The notes under the pieces: model-generated
Told to the model about the DNA's origin: nothing
The model's input: the letters and a program-made list of their open reading frames with translations, nothing else
Databases searched by the model: none
Translations under genes and position numbers: made by a program
Part shown: piece by piece, positions 27,089-35,837 of the stretch
Layout of the letters: each line of letters opens with the position of its first letter
How positions within the stretch are numbered: the stretch's first letter is position 1
Assembly: GCF_022819085.1 (NCBI RefSeq)
Contig: NZ_JALHAG010000009.1
Coordinates: 1-64,000 of the forward strand
DNA: 64,000 bases
Source of the DNA: Planococcus ruber
Lineage (GTDB): Bacteria; Bacillota; Bacilli; Bacillales_A; Planococcaceae
Reading direction: 5' to 3'

Positions 27089-28306
27089 TTATAGAACGTT
27101 GAATTTACCTTTTTTCATCACTAATCCTGGTCCGCCAACCATCAGAAGTGCACGGTTATCGATCATTTTCTTCATGAAGGAAGCGCGTTTACCAGTGATT
27201 TTCTTACCGAATACCACACCGATTGCGTCATTTTCACCTAATGAGCAAACTGTTCCTTTAAGGTCAGGAACGAACGGATGTGTTTCTTCGCCTTTGATCA
27301 AAGCATTGATGTTGTTTGCCACTGCCTGCCCTTGCTGCATTGCAATTTGAGCAGTCGGTGGGTATGGACGGTTCGTTTCTTCGTTGATCATCAATGCACA
27401 GTCACCGATCACGAATACATCTGAATGTCCAGGAGCACGAAGGTCTGCATCCACTTTTACGCGAGCACGCATGTTTTCGATGCCTGATTCTTCGATTAGC
27501 TTGCTTCCGCGAACTCCAGCAGCCCAAACAACTGTCCCTGCTTTGATGAATTCAAACTCATCATCGCCTTTTTTGATGTTAACGCCTTCTGGAGTAGCTT
27601 CAACGACTGGAGTGCCAATTGAGAACTCGATGCCTTTAGATTCTAAATGGCCAACTGCATAGCTGACAAGTTCAGGATCAAATCCAGGCAATACCATTGG
27701 GGCCGCCTCTACACAAACTACGCGAACTTTTTCGCGAGGAACGTCATACTCTTTGCATAATTCCGGTACACGGTTACCCAGTTCCCCTAAGAACTCGATT
27801 CCTGTAAATCCGGCTCCGCCTACAACGATTGTCAAACGGCTGTCGTCTTTTACATCTTCTGTAGACCACGTCGCAAATTGGAATTCAATATGCTCACGGA
27901 TATAACGGGCAGCTTTGACGTTCGCAATTGAAAGTGCGTATTTGTCCAATCCAGGAATTCCGAAAGTTTCTCCTTCGAAGCCTAAACCGATCACTAGATA
28001 ATCGTATGTAAACACACCATTGTCAGTTGTCACTTTTTTGCCTGCAACATCAATTGCTTCAACTGTCGCTTGGACGAATTTTGTTTTTACGCTGTCAATA
28101 ACATCTTTGATATCATAGCGAACTTGCTCTGGCAACAATGTACCAGCTGCTGCTTCATGCAGCCAAGTGCTTTCGTAATGGTATTCGTTTTTATTGATCA
28201 ACGTAATATCTGCGGCATCAGTGCCAAGAACTTTTTGCAAGTTAACTACAGTCATCAATCCACCGTAACCTGCTCCTAATACTAATATTGACGGTCTTTT
28301 CAACAC
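27089..28306 (-). CDS. yumB: NADH dehydrogenase-like flavoprotein (YumB, type II NDH family)
   Basis: The 405-residue pyridine nucleotide-disulfide oxidoreductase has an FAD-binding GAGYGG motif (about 10-15) and a second Rossmann fold ([11 protein letters not shown], about 160). The C-terminal amphipathic region is typical of type II NADH dehydrogenases, which pass electrons from NADH to menaquinone at the membrane without pumping protons. The start is GTG at 28306, 8 nt after AGGTGG. Its length agrees with YumB. A promoter at 28391-28419 has an 18-bp palindrome over the -35 box. A second such protein (YutJ) is encoded nearby. Confidence 0.9.
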   Translation of the reverse strand: MLKRPSILVLGAGYGGLMTVVNLQKVLGTDAADITLINKNEYHYESTWLHEAAAGTLLPEQVRYDIKDVIDSVKTKFVQATVEAIDVAGKKVTTDNGVFTYDYLVIGLGFEGETFGIPGLDKYALSIANVKAARYIREHIEFQFATWSTEDVKDDSRLTIVVGGAGFTGIEFLGELGNRVPELCKEYDVPREKVRVVCVEAAPMVLPGFDPELVSYAVGHLESKGIEFSIGTPVVEATPEGVNIKKGDDEFEFIKAGTVVWAAGVRGSKLIEESGIENMRARVKVDADLRAPGHSDVFVIGDCALMINEETNRPYPPTAQIAMQQGQAVANNINALIKGEETHPFVPDLKGTVCSLGENDAIGVVFGKKITGKRASFMKKMIDNRALLMVGGPGLVMKKGKFNVL

Positions 28307-28390
28307 AATCGCAACCACCTTCAAGTCATTTTTTTAAACAGAAAAAGTTTAATTAGAAATCATAGTAGTGCCAATAAACTCCTACCCTCT

Positions 28391-28419
28391 ATATTAGCCC
28401 TTTTACCAGTTGATTTCAA
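28391..28419 (-). promoter_or_regulatory. Predicted sigma-A promoter of the yumB gene
   Basis: TTGAAA (28414-28419), a 17-nt spacer and TAATAT (28391-28396) are found on the minus strand, about 85 bp upstream of the start codon. The -35 box is inside the CCAGTTGA/TCAACTGG palindrome. Confidence 0.5.
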
Positions 28420-28423
28420 CTGG
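28406..28423. promoter_or_regulatory. 18-bp palindrome over the yumB -35 box
   Basis: CCAGTTGATTTCAACTGG is a perfect inverted repeat with 8-bp arms. Its 2-nt centre makes an RNA hairpin unlikely and a dimeric repressor site likely. It does not match the Rex consensus that I know. The rest of the spacer between 28324 and 28528 shows nothing else I can name. Confidence 0.5.
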
Positions 28424-28527
28424 ATTCTCCCGCTTTCCAAGAGCTTCGGCCCGTATTGGCAAAAGCTTTCACGAGATAGCCATTCCAGCGTTCGCTTTTC
28501 TGCCGCAAAACAGCACATATCGGCAAA

Positions 28528-28570
28528 ATAAAACACCTGCCTTCTACAAAGTAAAAGGCAGGCGTTCTTT
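28528..28570 (-). terminator. Terminator of the HesB/YutM-like gene
   Basis: AACGCCTGCCTT pairs with AAGGCAGGTGTT on the minus strand, followed by a U-rich tail, just after the stop codon. Confidence 0.85.
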
Positions 28571-28575
28571 AAGTA

Positions 28576-28938
28576 TCAGCAGTTCTCAGGTGTACCCGCT
28601 TTTTTAGCCGTCCGGAACGAAGTCCCGCATCCGCATGAAGCGATCGCGTTTGGATTTTCGATCGTAAATCCGCCGCCCATCAACGACTGTTTGTAATCAA
28701 CGACTGTCCCATTTAAAATAGGGGCGTCTTCTTTTGCCACCAAAATTTGAAGCCCAAATTGTTCGAGCACATCGTCTTCTGGACCGTGCTCTTTTTCAAA
28801 CCCCATGCCGTACGTCAATCCGCTGCAGCCGCCGCCTTTTACAGCGACACGAAGAAATGCGCCTTCTTCTTCGTTATGGCGCATCATTTCTTTCACTTGG
28901 AAAGAAGCTGCTTCTGTAAGCTCCACTACTTGTGCCAT
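28576..28938 (-). CDS. yutM: A-type Fe-S carrier (HesB/IscA family, YutM-like)
   Basis: The 120-residue protein has the three conserved cysteines of A-type carriers: C38 in GGGCSG, and C102 and C104 in SCGCG. These bind a [2Fe-2S] or [4Fe-4S] cluster for transfer to target enzymes. A good ribosome binding site precedes the ATG. The suf machinery, a NifU-like protein and LipA are encoded in the same window. It is monocistronic, with terminators on both sides. Confidence 0.92.
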   Translation of the reverse strand: MAQVVELTEAASFQVKEMMRHNEEEGAFLRVAVKGGGCSGLTYGMGFEKEHGPEDDVLEQFGLQILVAKEDAPILNGTVVDYKQSLMGGGFTIENPNAIASCGCGTSFRTAKKAGTPENC

Positions 28939-29019
28939 ATTATCGCCTCCTTATACCCATCATAGCAAGATTGCGCAAAGCCATTCAAGCAACCCGCTCT
29001 GCCAGTTTCAATATGTAGC

Positions 29020-29048
29020 AAAAAAGGGACCTATGAAAGGTCCCTTGG
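29020..29048 (-). terminator. Terminator of yutI
   Basis: AAGGGACC/GGTCCCTT with a 6- to 7-nt loop and a U-run on the minus strand, directly after the yutI stop codon. Confidence 0.9.
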
Positions 29049-29050
29049 CA

Positions 29051-29287
29051 TTAAAATACTTGTTCTACTTCAACAACGCCAGGAACTTCTTCCATTAACG
29101 CACGTTCAATCCCCGCTTTTAAGGTAATGGTCGAACTTGGGCAGCTTCCGCATGCACCAAGAAGACGAAGTTTTACGATCCCATCTTCTACATCCACTAA
29201 TTCACAGTCCCCGCCGTCACGCAAAAGGAATGGACGTAATTTATCTAAGACTTCCATTACTTGATCTTCCATCAAAGCTTCAGTCAT
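29051..29287 (-). CDS. yutI: NifU C-terminal-domain Fe-S scaffold (YutI-like)
   Basis: The 78-residue protein is one NifU-like domain with the CxxC pair C46/C49 (GACGSCPSS), which holds a labile [4Fe-4S] cluster in this family. It is shorter than B. subtilis YutI. The start has AAAGGAG upstream. It is divergent from yuzD, with 82 bp between starts. Confidence 0.92.
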   Translation of the reverse strand: MTEALMEDQVMEVLDKLRPFLLRDGGDCELVDVEDGIVKLRLLGACGSCPSSTITLKAGIERALMEEVPGVVEVEQVF

Positions 29288-29369
29288 TAATATCGACTCC
29301 TTTCATTATAATCATTATAATGTGATTGAGTAGAAAAAGCCACTATTGAATTTCCAGGAGGTCTAGAAA

Positions 29370-29696
29370 ATGACAAAAGAAATTTCCATCGAAGTGTACG
29401 GAACCGAAGTGATCTGTGCAAGCTGCGTGAATGCCCCTTCTTCCATTGATACGTATGAATGGCTGCAAGCGGCAATTTCTCGAAAATACAAAGGCCAGCC
29501 ATTTTCAATTACGTATATCGATATTGAGAAACCGCAAACGGAAGCGCACCAAAAAGACTACGCCGAGCGCATCCTAGACGATGAATTTTTCTACCCGCTT
29601 GTGCTGGTGGAAGGCGAAGTGGTCGGCGAAGGCTACATTCAACTGAAGCCGGTCTACAAAGAACTTGAAAAACACGGCTTTGCCGCAACCGAATAA
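29370..29696 (+). CDS. yuzD: DUF1462 protein (YuzD-like), thioredoxin-like
   Basis: The 108-residue protein has a CxxC pair near the N-terminus (C16, C19 in VICASC) and an alpha/beta pattern compatible with a thioredoxin fold. The function of YuzD is unknown. CCAGGAGG lies upstream of the ATG. The placement next to yutI and yutJ is the same as in B. subtilis, hinting at a shared redox or Fe-S role. Confidence 0.85.
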   Translation: MTKEISIEVYGTEVICASCVNAPSSIDTYEWLQAAISRKYKGQPFSITYIDIEKPQTEAHQKDYAERILDDEFFYPLVLVEGEVVGEGYIQLKPVYKELEKHGFAATE

Positions 29697-29704
29697 ATAC
29701 TAAT

Positions 29705-29743
29705 ATAAAAAAGCGCACTCATCATCAGATGAGCGCGCTTTTC
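29705..29743. terminator. Bidirectional terminator between yuzD and yutJ
   Basis: AAGCGC-CTCATC pairs with GATGAG-GCGCTT around a 4-nt loop, flanked by A-run and T-run. Confidence 0.88.
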
Positions 29744-29748
29744 TTGAA

Positions 29749-30816
29749 TCAGCCATTATGCCATTTGTACATCCAAAGCACGCCGGATTTCATCAGACGC
29801 GCAATTCGTCCGGTAACCGTCCGGTCGGCCAGGTAAGCAAACCCTTGTTTTTTCCCGAGGGAGCCAAGGAAGCCTTTTAATTTAATTTCCGGCATGCTTT
29901 CAGGAAGCGGCTTGTCTCTCCAAGTCAGCTTCAATACTTCAACAATCTGTTCCGCCTGTTCTTCAGCAAGCTGCGCAGATGGAGCCATCGGCAGCGCTGC
30001 ACAGTCCCCAACTACATAGACATGTTCGTCGTTCGGCAATTGATGGTATTGGTTGATGACAACGCGTCCGCTGCTGTCGCTTTCAAGTCCCAGATCGCGA
30101 ACCGGTTTAACCGGCTGAATGCCGGCTGTCCAGACAACAGCGTCAACTGGAATCGTTTCTTCGTGGTTATAAAGAAGATTCGGCTCCACTTTTGTGATAT
30201 TTGAATTGGAAACTACATCTACATTGTGGTTATCAAACCACTTTTTCACGAAATTACTCAAACGCTCCGGGAAATCACGCAAAATCCGCGGGCTGCGGTC
30301 GAATAATTTAATGTTCAAATCGCGTCTGCTTTCGCGCAATTCACTTGCGAGCTCAATCCCGCTAAGGCCGGCTCCGACAATGCCGACGACTGCGCCTGAC
30401 GGCAATCCTAAAAGTGTTTTGAATGTTTCGCGCGACTTGCCGATCGTCTGGATGCTGTATGTGAATTCATCCGCTCCCGGCACGCTGTGGTATTTGTCTT
30501 CGCAGCCTAATCCGATCACCAGATCATCGTATTGAACGCGGTCTCCATTTTCCATCAGCACGCATTTGTCTTCCAAATCGATTTCCAGAATTTCACCATG
30601 AACGAGCGATAAGCGGTCGCTTTCCGGGAAAGCTACTCGAACCTCATGGTCGGATGCTGTTCCCGCTGCAAGTGCATAGAATTCTGTTTTCATACTGTGG
30701 AAAGGGGTGCGGTCGATCAAGATGATTTCTGTATCCAAGGGTAAATTGTTTGGCAACAAACGAAGCAATATACGCATATTGCCGTATCCTCCGCCAAGTA
30801 AGACTAGTTTTCGCAT
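29749..30816 (-). CDS. yutJ: NADH dehydrogenase-like flavoprotein (YutJ)
   Basis: The 355-residue FAD-dependent oxidoreductase starts with a Rossmann motif (LGGGYGNM) and has a second one near 155 (GIVGAGLSGIELASEL). It is related to type II NADH dehydrogenases but shorter than YumB. The ATG at 30816 (MRKLVLL) has AAAGGAG upstream and gives the length of YutJ. Its electron acceptor is unknown. It is divergent from yuzB. Confidence 0.88.
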   Translation of the reverse strand: MRKLVLLGGGYGNMRILLRLLPNNLPLDTEIILIDRTPFHSMKTEFYALAAGTASDHEVRVAFPESDRLSLVHGEILEIDLEDKCVLMENGDRVQYDDLVIGLGCEDKYHSVPGADEFTYSIQTIGKSRETFKTLLGLPSGAVVGIVGAGLSGIELASELRESRRDLNIKLFDRSPRILRDFPERLSNFVKKWFDNHNVDVVSNSNITKVEPNLLYNHEETIPVDAVVWTAGIQPVKPVRDLGLESDSSGRVVINQYHQLPNDEHVYVVGDCAALPMAPSAQLAEEQAEQIVEVLKLTWRDKPLPESMPEIKLKGFLGSLGKKQGFAYLADRTVTGRIARLMKSGVLWMYKWHNG

Positions 30817-30966
30817 AAAAATCTCCTTTAATTTCATCTGTCTGCTTAATTTCTCAAATATGAGTATAGCTGATTGTGATAACTTTCACAATACATTCTA
30901 AAGAAATCAAATAATTGACTATCGCTATAAAAAAAGGTAGGATTTCGTAGTAGCGAGGTGACCAAA

Positions 30967-31203
30967 ATGAAACCGATTGTTGAATTTTGTATTAGCAACA
31001 TGGCAAACGGATCACAGGAATCGTTTGAGAAATTGGAAAGCGATTCAAATTTGGATGTATTGGAATATGGCTGTTTAAGTTACTGCACCCAATGTGCAGA
31101 ATCCTTATATGCGTTGGTTAACGGCGAAATCGTTGAAGCCGATACGCCTGAAGAGTTGACTCAGAAAGTCTATGAGTTTATAGAAGAAAACCCATTATTT
31201 TAG
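30967..31203 (+). CDS. yuzB: DUF1450 protein (YuzB-like)
   Basis: The 78-residue protein has several cysteines, C8 in EFCISN and the cluster GCLSYCTQC near the middle. The cysteine pattern suggests metal or Fe-S binding, but no function is proven. The ATG at 30967 follows GAGGTG at good spacing and gives the YuzB length; the ATG three codons earlier is too close. It ends at its own terminator. Confidence 0.86.
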   Translation: MKPIVEFCISNMANGSQESFEKLESDSNLDVLEYGCLSYCTQCAESLYALVNGEIVEADTPEELTQKVYEFIEENPLF

Positions 31204-31230
31204 GCCGCTTTCCGCGGCTTAATTTTTTTT
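31204..31230 (+). terminator. Terminator of yuzB
   Basis: GCCGC/GCGGC with a 5-nt loop is followed by TTAATTTTTTTT, immediately after the stop codon. Confidence 0.82.
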
Positions 31231-31248
31231 GCCCGAAATTCACCAGGC

Positions 31249-32013
31249 TTAAACTTCCCATAACGCCAGATTCTCTAAAGCATAGGTAGGCTGAACATCT
31301 TTCTCCAGCACTTCTTCCATCGGCGTGACGCCTGTATTGACATGCACAGTATCAATACCGAAATGGATGCCCGCTAAAATATCCGTTTCGTAGTTGTCCC
31401 CTACCATGACCATTTCTTCTTTTTCGAATCCGTGCTCATAAAGAATGGCATCCAGCATATGCCCTTCCGGTTTGCCGATATATACCGGCTCCACGCCCGT
31501 CGAAGCAGCCACCAATGTAGTAAACGCTCCGTTTCCAGGCACCAGCCCGCGTTCCGAAGGAAAAGCGAGATCGCGGTTTGTTGATAAGAAAACTGCCCCT
31601 TTTCGAATTTCCAGGCAGGCAACCGCCAATTTTTCATAATTGATATCGGGATCGATCCCCATCACTACAACATCCGAATTTTCTTCCACTTGCTCAATGC
31701 CTTCCTGCTGAAGCGCATCCTTCAACCCATCGGAGCCGATCATATAAACGCTTTTATTTGGATACCAGCGGCTGATGTATTTGGCAGCAGCAATGGCAGA
31801 CGACATGATTTGCTTATTTTCCGTCACAATACCGAACGTTGCGAGTTTCGCATTCAGCTGCGCCTGCGTCATCGAAGCATTATTCGTGACAAAGAAAGGT
31901 TCGATGCCCTTAGCTTGAAGACGCGCCACAAATCCTGGCGCATCCGGCACGGCTTCTTTTCCCCGGTAAACCGTTCCATCTAAATCCAGGCAATAAGCTT
32001 TATAATTTTTCAT
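31249..32013 (-). CDS. yutF: HAD-superfamily sugar phosphatase (NagD-like, YutF)
   Basis: The 254-residue cytosolic phosphatase has HAD motif I DLDGT (10-14), motif II near FVTNN and motif IV MVGDNYETDI. It belongs to the NagD/p-nitrophenyl phosphatase group with a C2-type cap. The substrate is probably a sugar or nucleotide phosphate. Its start lies within the end of yutE (14-bp overlap), so the pair is coupled. Confidence 0.9.
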   Translation of the reverse strand: MKNYKAYCLDLDGTVYRGKEAVPDAPGFVARLQAKGIEPFFVTNNASMTQAQLNAKLATFGIVTENKQIMSSAIAAAKYISRWYPNKSVYMIGSDGLKDALQQEGIEQVEENSDVVVMGIDPDINYEKLAVACLEIRKGAVFLSTNRDLAFPSERGLVPGNGAFTTLVAASTGVEPVYIGKPEGHMLDAILYEHGFEKEEMVMVGDNYETDILAGIHFGIDTVHVNTGVTPMEEVLEKDVQPTYALENLALWEV

Positions 32014-32458
32014 TTTTATTCTCCGGCAAAAACGCTGAAACTGGCCCCAATTCGTGCTCCAAGTAATATTCCACTTTTGGCCCGAAACTCTTTAGCTCTT
32101 CCAGGTTCTGGTTCAACACTTCCTGCAGCTCCTGATGATTGACAGCCGCAAATTCACGCACCAGCATTTTCCGCAAGCCAATGACCTGTTTTAACGGTTC
32201 ATCCATTTCAGGCGTCACTACTTTTTCATCCGTCAAGATATCAATAATGTCTTCGTAGCTTCCCGGATCGCGCATGATGAACCCATCAATCATCGAGTTG
32301 CCTACATCAACAATCGATTCAATGATATTGCTTGCTATGCGTTCCAAGGCAAGTTCTTCCGTGAAAGAAGCCCATTGCTCCTTCTCTTCATAAAGATCGA
32401 TTAATTTCCCCATATAAGTTACGGTGTCTGTAATTTTGTTCCGGTCAATAAAATACAT
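32000..32458 (-). CDS. yutE: DUF86 protein (YutE-like)
   Basis: The 152-residue, all-helical protein is related to HepT-type DUF86 proteins. In toxin HepT proteins a conserved RX(4-6)HXY motif is catalytic; here the matching stretch reads LRKMLVREF, so the His and Tyr are missing. No MntA-like nucleotidyltransferase gene lies beside it. It is therefore likely a housekeeping YutE and not a toxin. CAGGAGGG precedes the ATG. Confidence 0.82.
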   Translation of the reverse strand: MYFIDRNKITDTVTYMGKLIDLYEEKEQWASFTEELALERIASNIIESIVDVGNSMIDGFIMRDPGSYEDIIDILTDEKVVTPEMDEPLKQVIGLRKMLVREFAAVNHQELQEVLNQNLEELKSFGPKVEYYLEHELGPVSAFLPENKNEKL

Positions 32459-32525
32459 CTTATACCCTCCTGATGGTCTGTTCTTTTCATCGTATTCCCA
32501 CCTTCTATCATATCATAGGCGCAAA

Positions 32526-32566
32526 GAAAAACCCTCGGCGGATCATGCATCCGCTTCGAGGGTTTC
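32526..32566 (-). terminator. Terminator overlapping the yutD 3' end
   Basis: AAACCCTCG-GCGGAT pairs with ATCCGC-CGAGGGTTT on the minus strand, followed by U. The yutD stop codon lies in the loop, so the last codons form part of the stem. Confidence 0.85.
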
Positions 32567-32887
32567 AGTAGCTGGTTCTGGAATTTCTTTCGTTTCCGGT
32601 GCTGGCTCCGGCGCTTTTCCGACTTTTTTGATGACAAAATAAGCGCAGCCAAAATTGCAGTATTCATAGAGATAATCCTGCAATGTGCTGATTTTTGTAT
32701 CGTACGTAGCTTTATGGTTCGTATCTTCAAAAAAGCCCTTCAAACGCAATTGGCCGTATCCCCAATCGCCCAGAATGTAATCGTATTTGGAAAGGATTTC
32801 GCTGTAACGATTGTTCAAAGCTTCTTCTTGGAAGCCGTCGCGGTAATCGATCACCACTTCGTATTGCCATTTATCAACTATAATCAT
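32543..32887 (-). CDS. yutD: DUF1027 protein (YutD-like)
   Basis: The 114-residue protein has the conserved stretch YDYILGDWGYGQLRLKGF and a cysteine-containing YCNFGCAYF. A Pro/Glu-rich tail follows. Structures of this family are known but the function is not. The ATG at 32887 follows GAGGTG by about 9 nt. It lies 15 bp after lipA and is probably co-transcribed with it. Confidence 0.85.
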   Translation of the reverse strand: MIIVDKWQYEVVIDYRDGFQEEALNNRYSEILSKYDYILGDWGYGQLRLKGFFEDTNHKATYDTKISTLQDYLYEYCNFGCAYFVIKKVGKAPEPAPETKEIPEPATETLEADA

Positions 32888-32902
32888 GTTCGTCTTCACC
32901 TC

Positions 32903-33826
32903 TTAACTGTTCACTCCTGCAACTTGCTGATCTCCGAGACGTTGACGTTCTTTTGCAGCGGCATTCACTTGCTCATCCGCGTGATAGCTGCTCCGCACCA
33001 ATGGCCCTGCTTGGCAATGCGAGAAACCTTTCGCCATTGCAATTTCCCAGAGCTCTTTGAATTCTTTCGGCGAATAATATTTCAACACCTTCAAGTGCTT
33101 TTTGGAAGGCTGCAAATATTGGCCGATGGTCATGATGTCTACGCCATTGGCACGCAAATCATCCATCACTTCCATAATTTCTTCTTTCGTCTCGCCAAGT
33201 CCGATCATCAAAGAAGATTTAGTTGGAATGTCCGGATACATTTCTTTGGAGCGCCGAAGCAGCTCCAGCGAACGGTCATATTTTGCACGTGCTCTTACTC
33301 TTGGCGTCAAACGCCTTACCGTTTCAATATTATGGTTTAAAATATCCGGCTGTGCATCCATCAACGTCCTTAAATTCTCTTCGCTTCCTCCCATGTCGGA
33401 AGGCAGAACTTCGACTGTCGTAAACGGATTTTTCCGTTTGATCGCACGAACCGTTTCTGCAAATACTTCAGAACCGCCGTCTCTTAAGTCGTCACGGGCA
33501 ACCGCCGTGATGACCGTATGCTTTAAATTCATGAGCTTCACAGAATCTGCGACCCGCTCCGGCTCTTGAAGATCCAGTTCATTCGGAAGGCCGGTTTGAA
33601 CCGCACAAAACCGGCAAGCCCGTGTGCAGACTGCCCCTAAAATCATGAAGGTGGCCGTACGGCGGCTCCCCCAGCATTCATGAATATTAGGGCATTTCGC
33701 TTCTTCGCAGACGGTATTCAAGTTATTTTCACGCATCATTTTCTTTAAATCTGTGTAGTTTTCATTTGTATTAAGCTTAATTTTTAACCAATCGGGCTTT
33801 CTAAGATGTTCCTGCTTTTCTGACAC
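32903..33826 (-). CDS. lipA: Lipoyl synthase
   Basis: The 307-residue radical-SAM enzyme inserts two sulfurs into protein-bound octanoyl groups. The auxiliary cluster cysteines are C40, C45 and C51 ([12 protein letters not shown]), and the radical-SAM cluster cysteines are C67, C71 and C74 (CTRACRFC). The C-terminal RSSYHAD motif supplies the serine ligand. The start codon is GTG at 33826. A LipA substrate (gcvH) and Fe-S assembly genes lie in the same window. Confidence 0.96.
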   Translation of the reverse strand: MSEKQEHLRKPDWLKIKLNTNENYTDLKKMMRENNLNTVCEEAKCPNIHECWGSRRTATFMILGAVCTRACRFCAVQTGLPNELDLQEPERVADSVKLMNLKHTVITAVARDDLRDGGSEVFAETVRAIKRKNPFTTVEVLPSDMGGSEENLRTLMDAQPDILNHNIETVRRLTPRVRARAKYDRSLELLRRSKEMYPDIPTKSSLMIGLGETKEEIMEVMDDLRANGVDIMTIGQYLQPSKKHLKVLKYYSPKEFKELWEIAMAKGFSHCQAGPLVRSSYHADEQVNAAAKERQRLGDQQVAGVNS

Positions 33827-33936
33827 AACTACATCATCCCTTCGTTCCTTGGTTTTCGGTATTCGCTTATTATCCTTTCCAAATGTACCATATTCTATCT
33901 TTGCTCACAACAGCATCTGCCATCTTCTGTAAAATG

Positions 33937-33967
33937 AAAAACCCGGAAGCGGGTTAGCTTCCGGGCT
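33937..33967 (-). terminator. Terminator of the metP-metS-like operon
   Basis: CCCGGAAG/CTTCCGGG with an 8-nt loop ends in five U on the minus strand, downstream of the small subunit gene. Confidence 0.88.
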
Positions 33968-33995
33968 ACTGCTATTGCACTATGGAAAGGGAAGG

Positions 33996-34109
33996 TTATA
34001 CACTTCGCTTAGCTTTGCTTTTACTAACGGCGTTCCCAATACTGGCAGCTAAGCCGCCCCAGATAATTACCATTCCAATGATCATGACGATAATTGCACT
34101 TGTTGACAT
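33996..34109 (-). CDS. metS: MetS-family small subunit of NSS transporter
   Basis: The 37-residue protein consists of one hydrophobic helix (IIVMIIGMVIIWGGLAASI) and a short basic tail (SKSKAKRSV). The ATG at 34109 has GGGAGG 7 nt upstream. It starts 14 bp after the NSS transporter stop codon, the usual place for MetS. In Corynebacterium glutamicum, MetP and MetS together import methionine and alanine. Its size and IIWGG motif fit that family. The terminator after it closes the operon. Confidence 0.9.
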   Translation of the reverse strand: MSTSAIIVMIIGMVIIWGGLAASIGNAVSKSKAKRSV

Positions 34110-34123
34110 ATGGTGAACCTCCC

Positions 34124-35644
34124 TTATTTGTTTTCTTCGTATTGCGCATGGTCTTTATGCCATTTGCCGATGGAGAAGAGGATCCCGAGAACAAGTGCAC
34201 CTGCCGCTACTGCGACTCCTCCAGTTAATGTAAACATATTGGAGTAGCCCTCATAGTTCCCAGTTTCATTATCAAATTCCTGAAGGATATTCAGTTTCAA
34301 TAGTCCAAACATCATATAACCTAAAACGATCGGTGTGATGATGCCTAAGCTGAATTTCCACCAGCCGCCAAGGCGGATATCGGAAATAGCATTGGCGTGT
34401 TCCTGAAGCATACCGGCTTTGCGGAATACCCAAACAACCAGGACCACTTCGACTAGTCCGATGAATGCAACACCGAATTGGTTGATGTAGTAATCGGCAA
34501 GATCCAAGAAGAACAATCCACCCTGAGTTGCAAATAGGATAGAAATCAATGCAGCAAGACCGCCGCCGAACAGAACCGCTTTTTTGCGCGCAATGCCGAA
34601 TTTCTCAGAAAAACCAGCTACATAAGTTTCAGTGATGGAAATCAAGGAAGTCAATCCAGCAAGCGTTAATGACAGGAAGAACAATGCACCGAACAGGCCA
34701 TTGAATCCTGGGAATTCATTGATGATCTGCGGGAATACCACAAATGCCAATCCGACGCCAGCTGATGCGACATCCGCCACGGCAACCCCTTGTTGGCTAG
34801 CCATGAATCCAAGTGCTGCGAAAACGCCGATCCCTGCCAATAATTCGAAGGCCGAGTTGGCAAATCCAGTGATAAAGGCATTATTGGTAATATCCGATTT
34901 TTTCGGAAGATAACTTGCATAAGTAATCATAATCGCAAATGCTACCGATAAACTGAAGAAAATATGGCCATAAGCCGCTACCCAAACCGAAGGATCCATG
35001 ATGGCATCAAAATTCGGTTTGAAGAATGCATCCAATCCCATAGACGCTCCGTCCAATGTGACAGCACGGATAACAACAATCAAGAAAATTACGACTAAAG
35101 TTGGAATGAAAATGCGGTTAGCCATTTCAATTCCTTTTTTAACTCCGGCAAGCAAAATGCCAAGGGTAATAATCCAGACAAGTGCCAGCGGAATAAATAC
35201 ACCCCATACTATTCCACCAGTTTCACCCGGCTGTACAGTCAATTGAAGAAAATCATTGAATAGGAATCCTTCTGTATCGTCTCCCCAAGCTTGATTGAAG
35301 GAGAAAATTGTGTACCGCATTGCCCATGCAATGATCACTGCATAGTAGACGGATATGACGAATGATACAAAAACAGCCCACCATCCCATCCATTCCAATT
35401 TCTTCCCGCTCATTCTGAAGAACGACAGCGGTGCCGATCCCCGGTATTTATGGCCAATGGTGAATTCCAAAATAAGAATTGGTATCCCTGCGGTTAACAG
35501 AGCGAATAAGTACGGTATAAAGAATGCTCCTCCACCATTTTCATAGGCAACATATGGAAAACGCCAAATGTTCCCTAAACCTACCGCCGAGCCGACAGCC
35601 GCCATGATAAATCCAGCGCGCGTACCCCATTGCGAACGTTCCAT
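34124..35644 (-). CDS. metP: NSS-family methionine/alanine:Na+ symporter (MetP type)
   Basis: The 506-residue protein has 12 helices. The helix 1 motif GSAVGLGNIWRFPYVAYENG (18-37) keeps Asn25 and Arg28, the Na+-site and gate residues of LeuT-like carriers. This contrasts with the other NSS protein of the window. The linked metS gene indicates a MetPS-type importer of methionine and/or alanine. A promoter is visible at 35730-35758. The start has a weak purine-rich site (GGGGGAAGAGAG). Confidence 0.88.
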   Translation of the reverse strand: MERSQWGTRAGFIMAAVGSAVGLGNIWRFPYVAYENGGGAFFIPYLFALLTAGIPILILEFTIGHKYRGSAPLSFFRMSGKKLEWMGWWAVFVSFVISVYYAVIIAWAMRYTIFSFNQAWGDDTEGFLFNDFLQLTVQPGETGGIVWGVFIPLALVWIITLGILLAGVKKGIEMANRIFIPTLVVIFLIVVIRAVTLDGASMGLDAFFKPNFDAIMDPSVWVAAYGHIFFSLSVAFAIMITYASYLPKKSDITNNAFITGFANSAFELLAGIGVFAALGFMASQQGVAVADVASAGVGLAFVVFPQIINEFPGFNGLFGALFFLSLTLAGLTSLISITETYVAGFSEKFGIARKKAVLFGGGLAALISILFATQGGLFFLDLADYYINQFGVAFIGLVEVVLVVWVFRKAGMLQEHANAISDIRLGGWWKFSLGIITPIVLGYMMFGLLKLNILQEFDNETGNYEGYSNMFTLTGGVAVAAGALVLGILFSIGKWHKDHAQYEENK

Positions 35645-35729
35645 CTCTCTTCCCCCTTAGTATCCTTCCAATTTTCTTACAGAAAAATAGGAAGTTTGTT
35701 TATTTTCAGATTATTGCTAATCTAAAAAT

Positions 35730-35758
35730 AGTATAACGAGGGAGTTTACCAAAGTAAA
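35730..35758 (-). promoter_or_regulatory. Promoter of the metP-metS-like operon
   Basis: TTTACT (35753-35758), 17-nt spacer and TATACT (35730-35735) on the minus strand, about 85 bp upstream of the start codon. A small hairpin (AGATTA/TAATCT) lies at the start of the leader. Confidence 0.6.
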
Positions 35759-35802
35759 GATAATTTCTCGATTTTTTTAATTAAAGCTATTTCTGGAATA
35801 AT

Positions 35803-35832
35803 AAAAAAGCAGAGAAAGTTTTTCCCTGCTTT
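35803..35832 (-). terminator. Terminator of the NhaC-family lysine carrier gene
   Basis: GCAGGGAAA/TTTCTCTGC (one G-U pair, 3-nt loop) is followed by six U on the minus strand. Confidence 0.85.
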
Positions 35833-35837
35833 TGCAA

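Noticed and set aside
28503-28514. CCGCAAAACAGC identical to the end of the MITE-like repeat
   Set aside because: Only 12 bases match, with no second end nearby, so it was not called a repeat copy.
32000-32458. HepT-type toxin of a HepT/MntA system
   Set aside because: The catalytic RX(4-6)HXY motif is absent and no nucleotidyltransferase antitoxin is adjacent; synteny supports housekeeping yutE.
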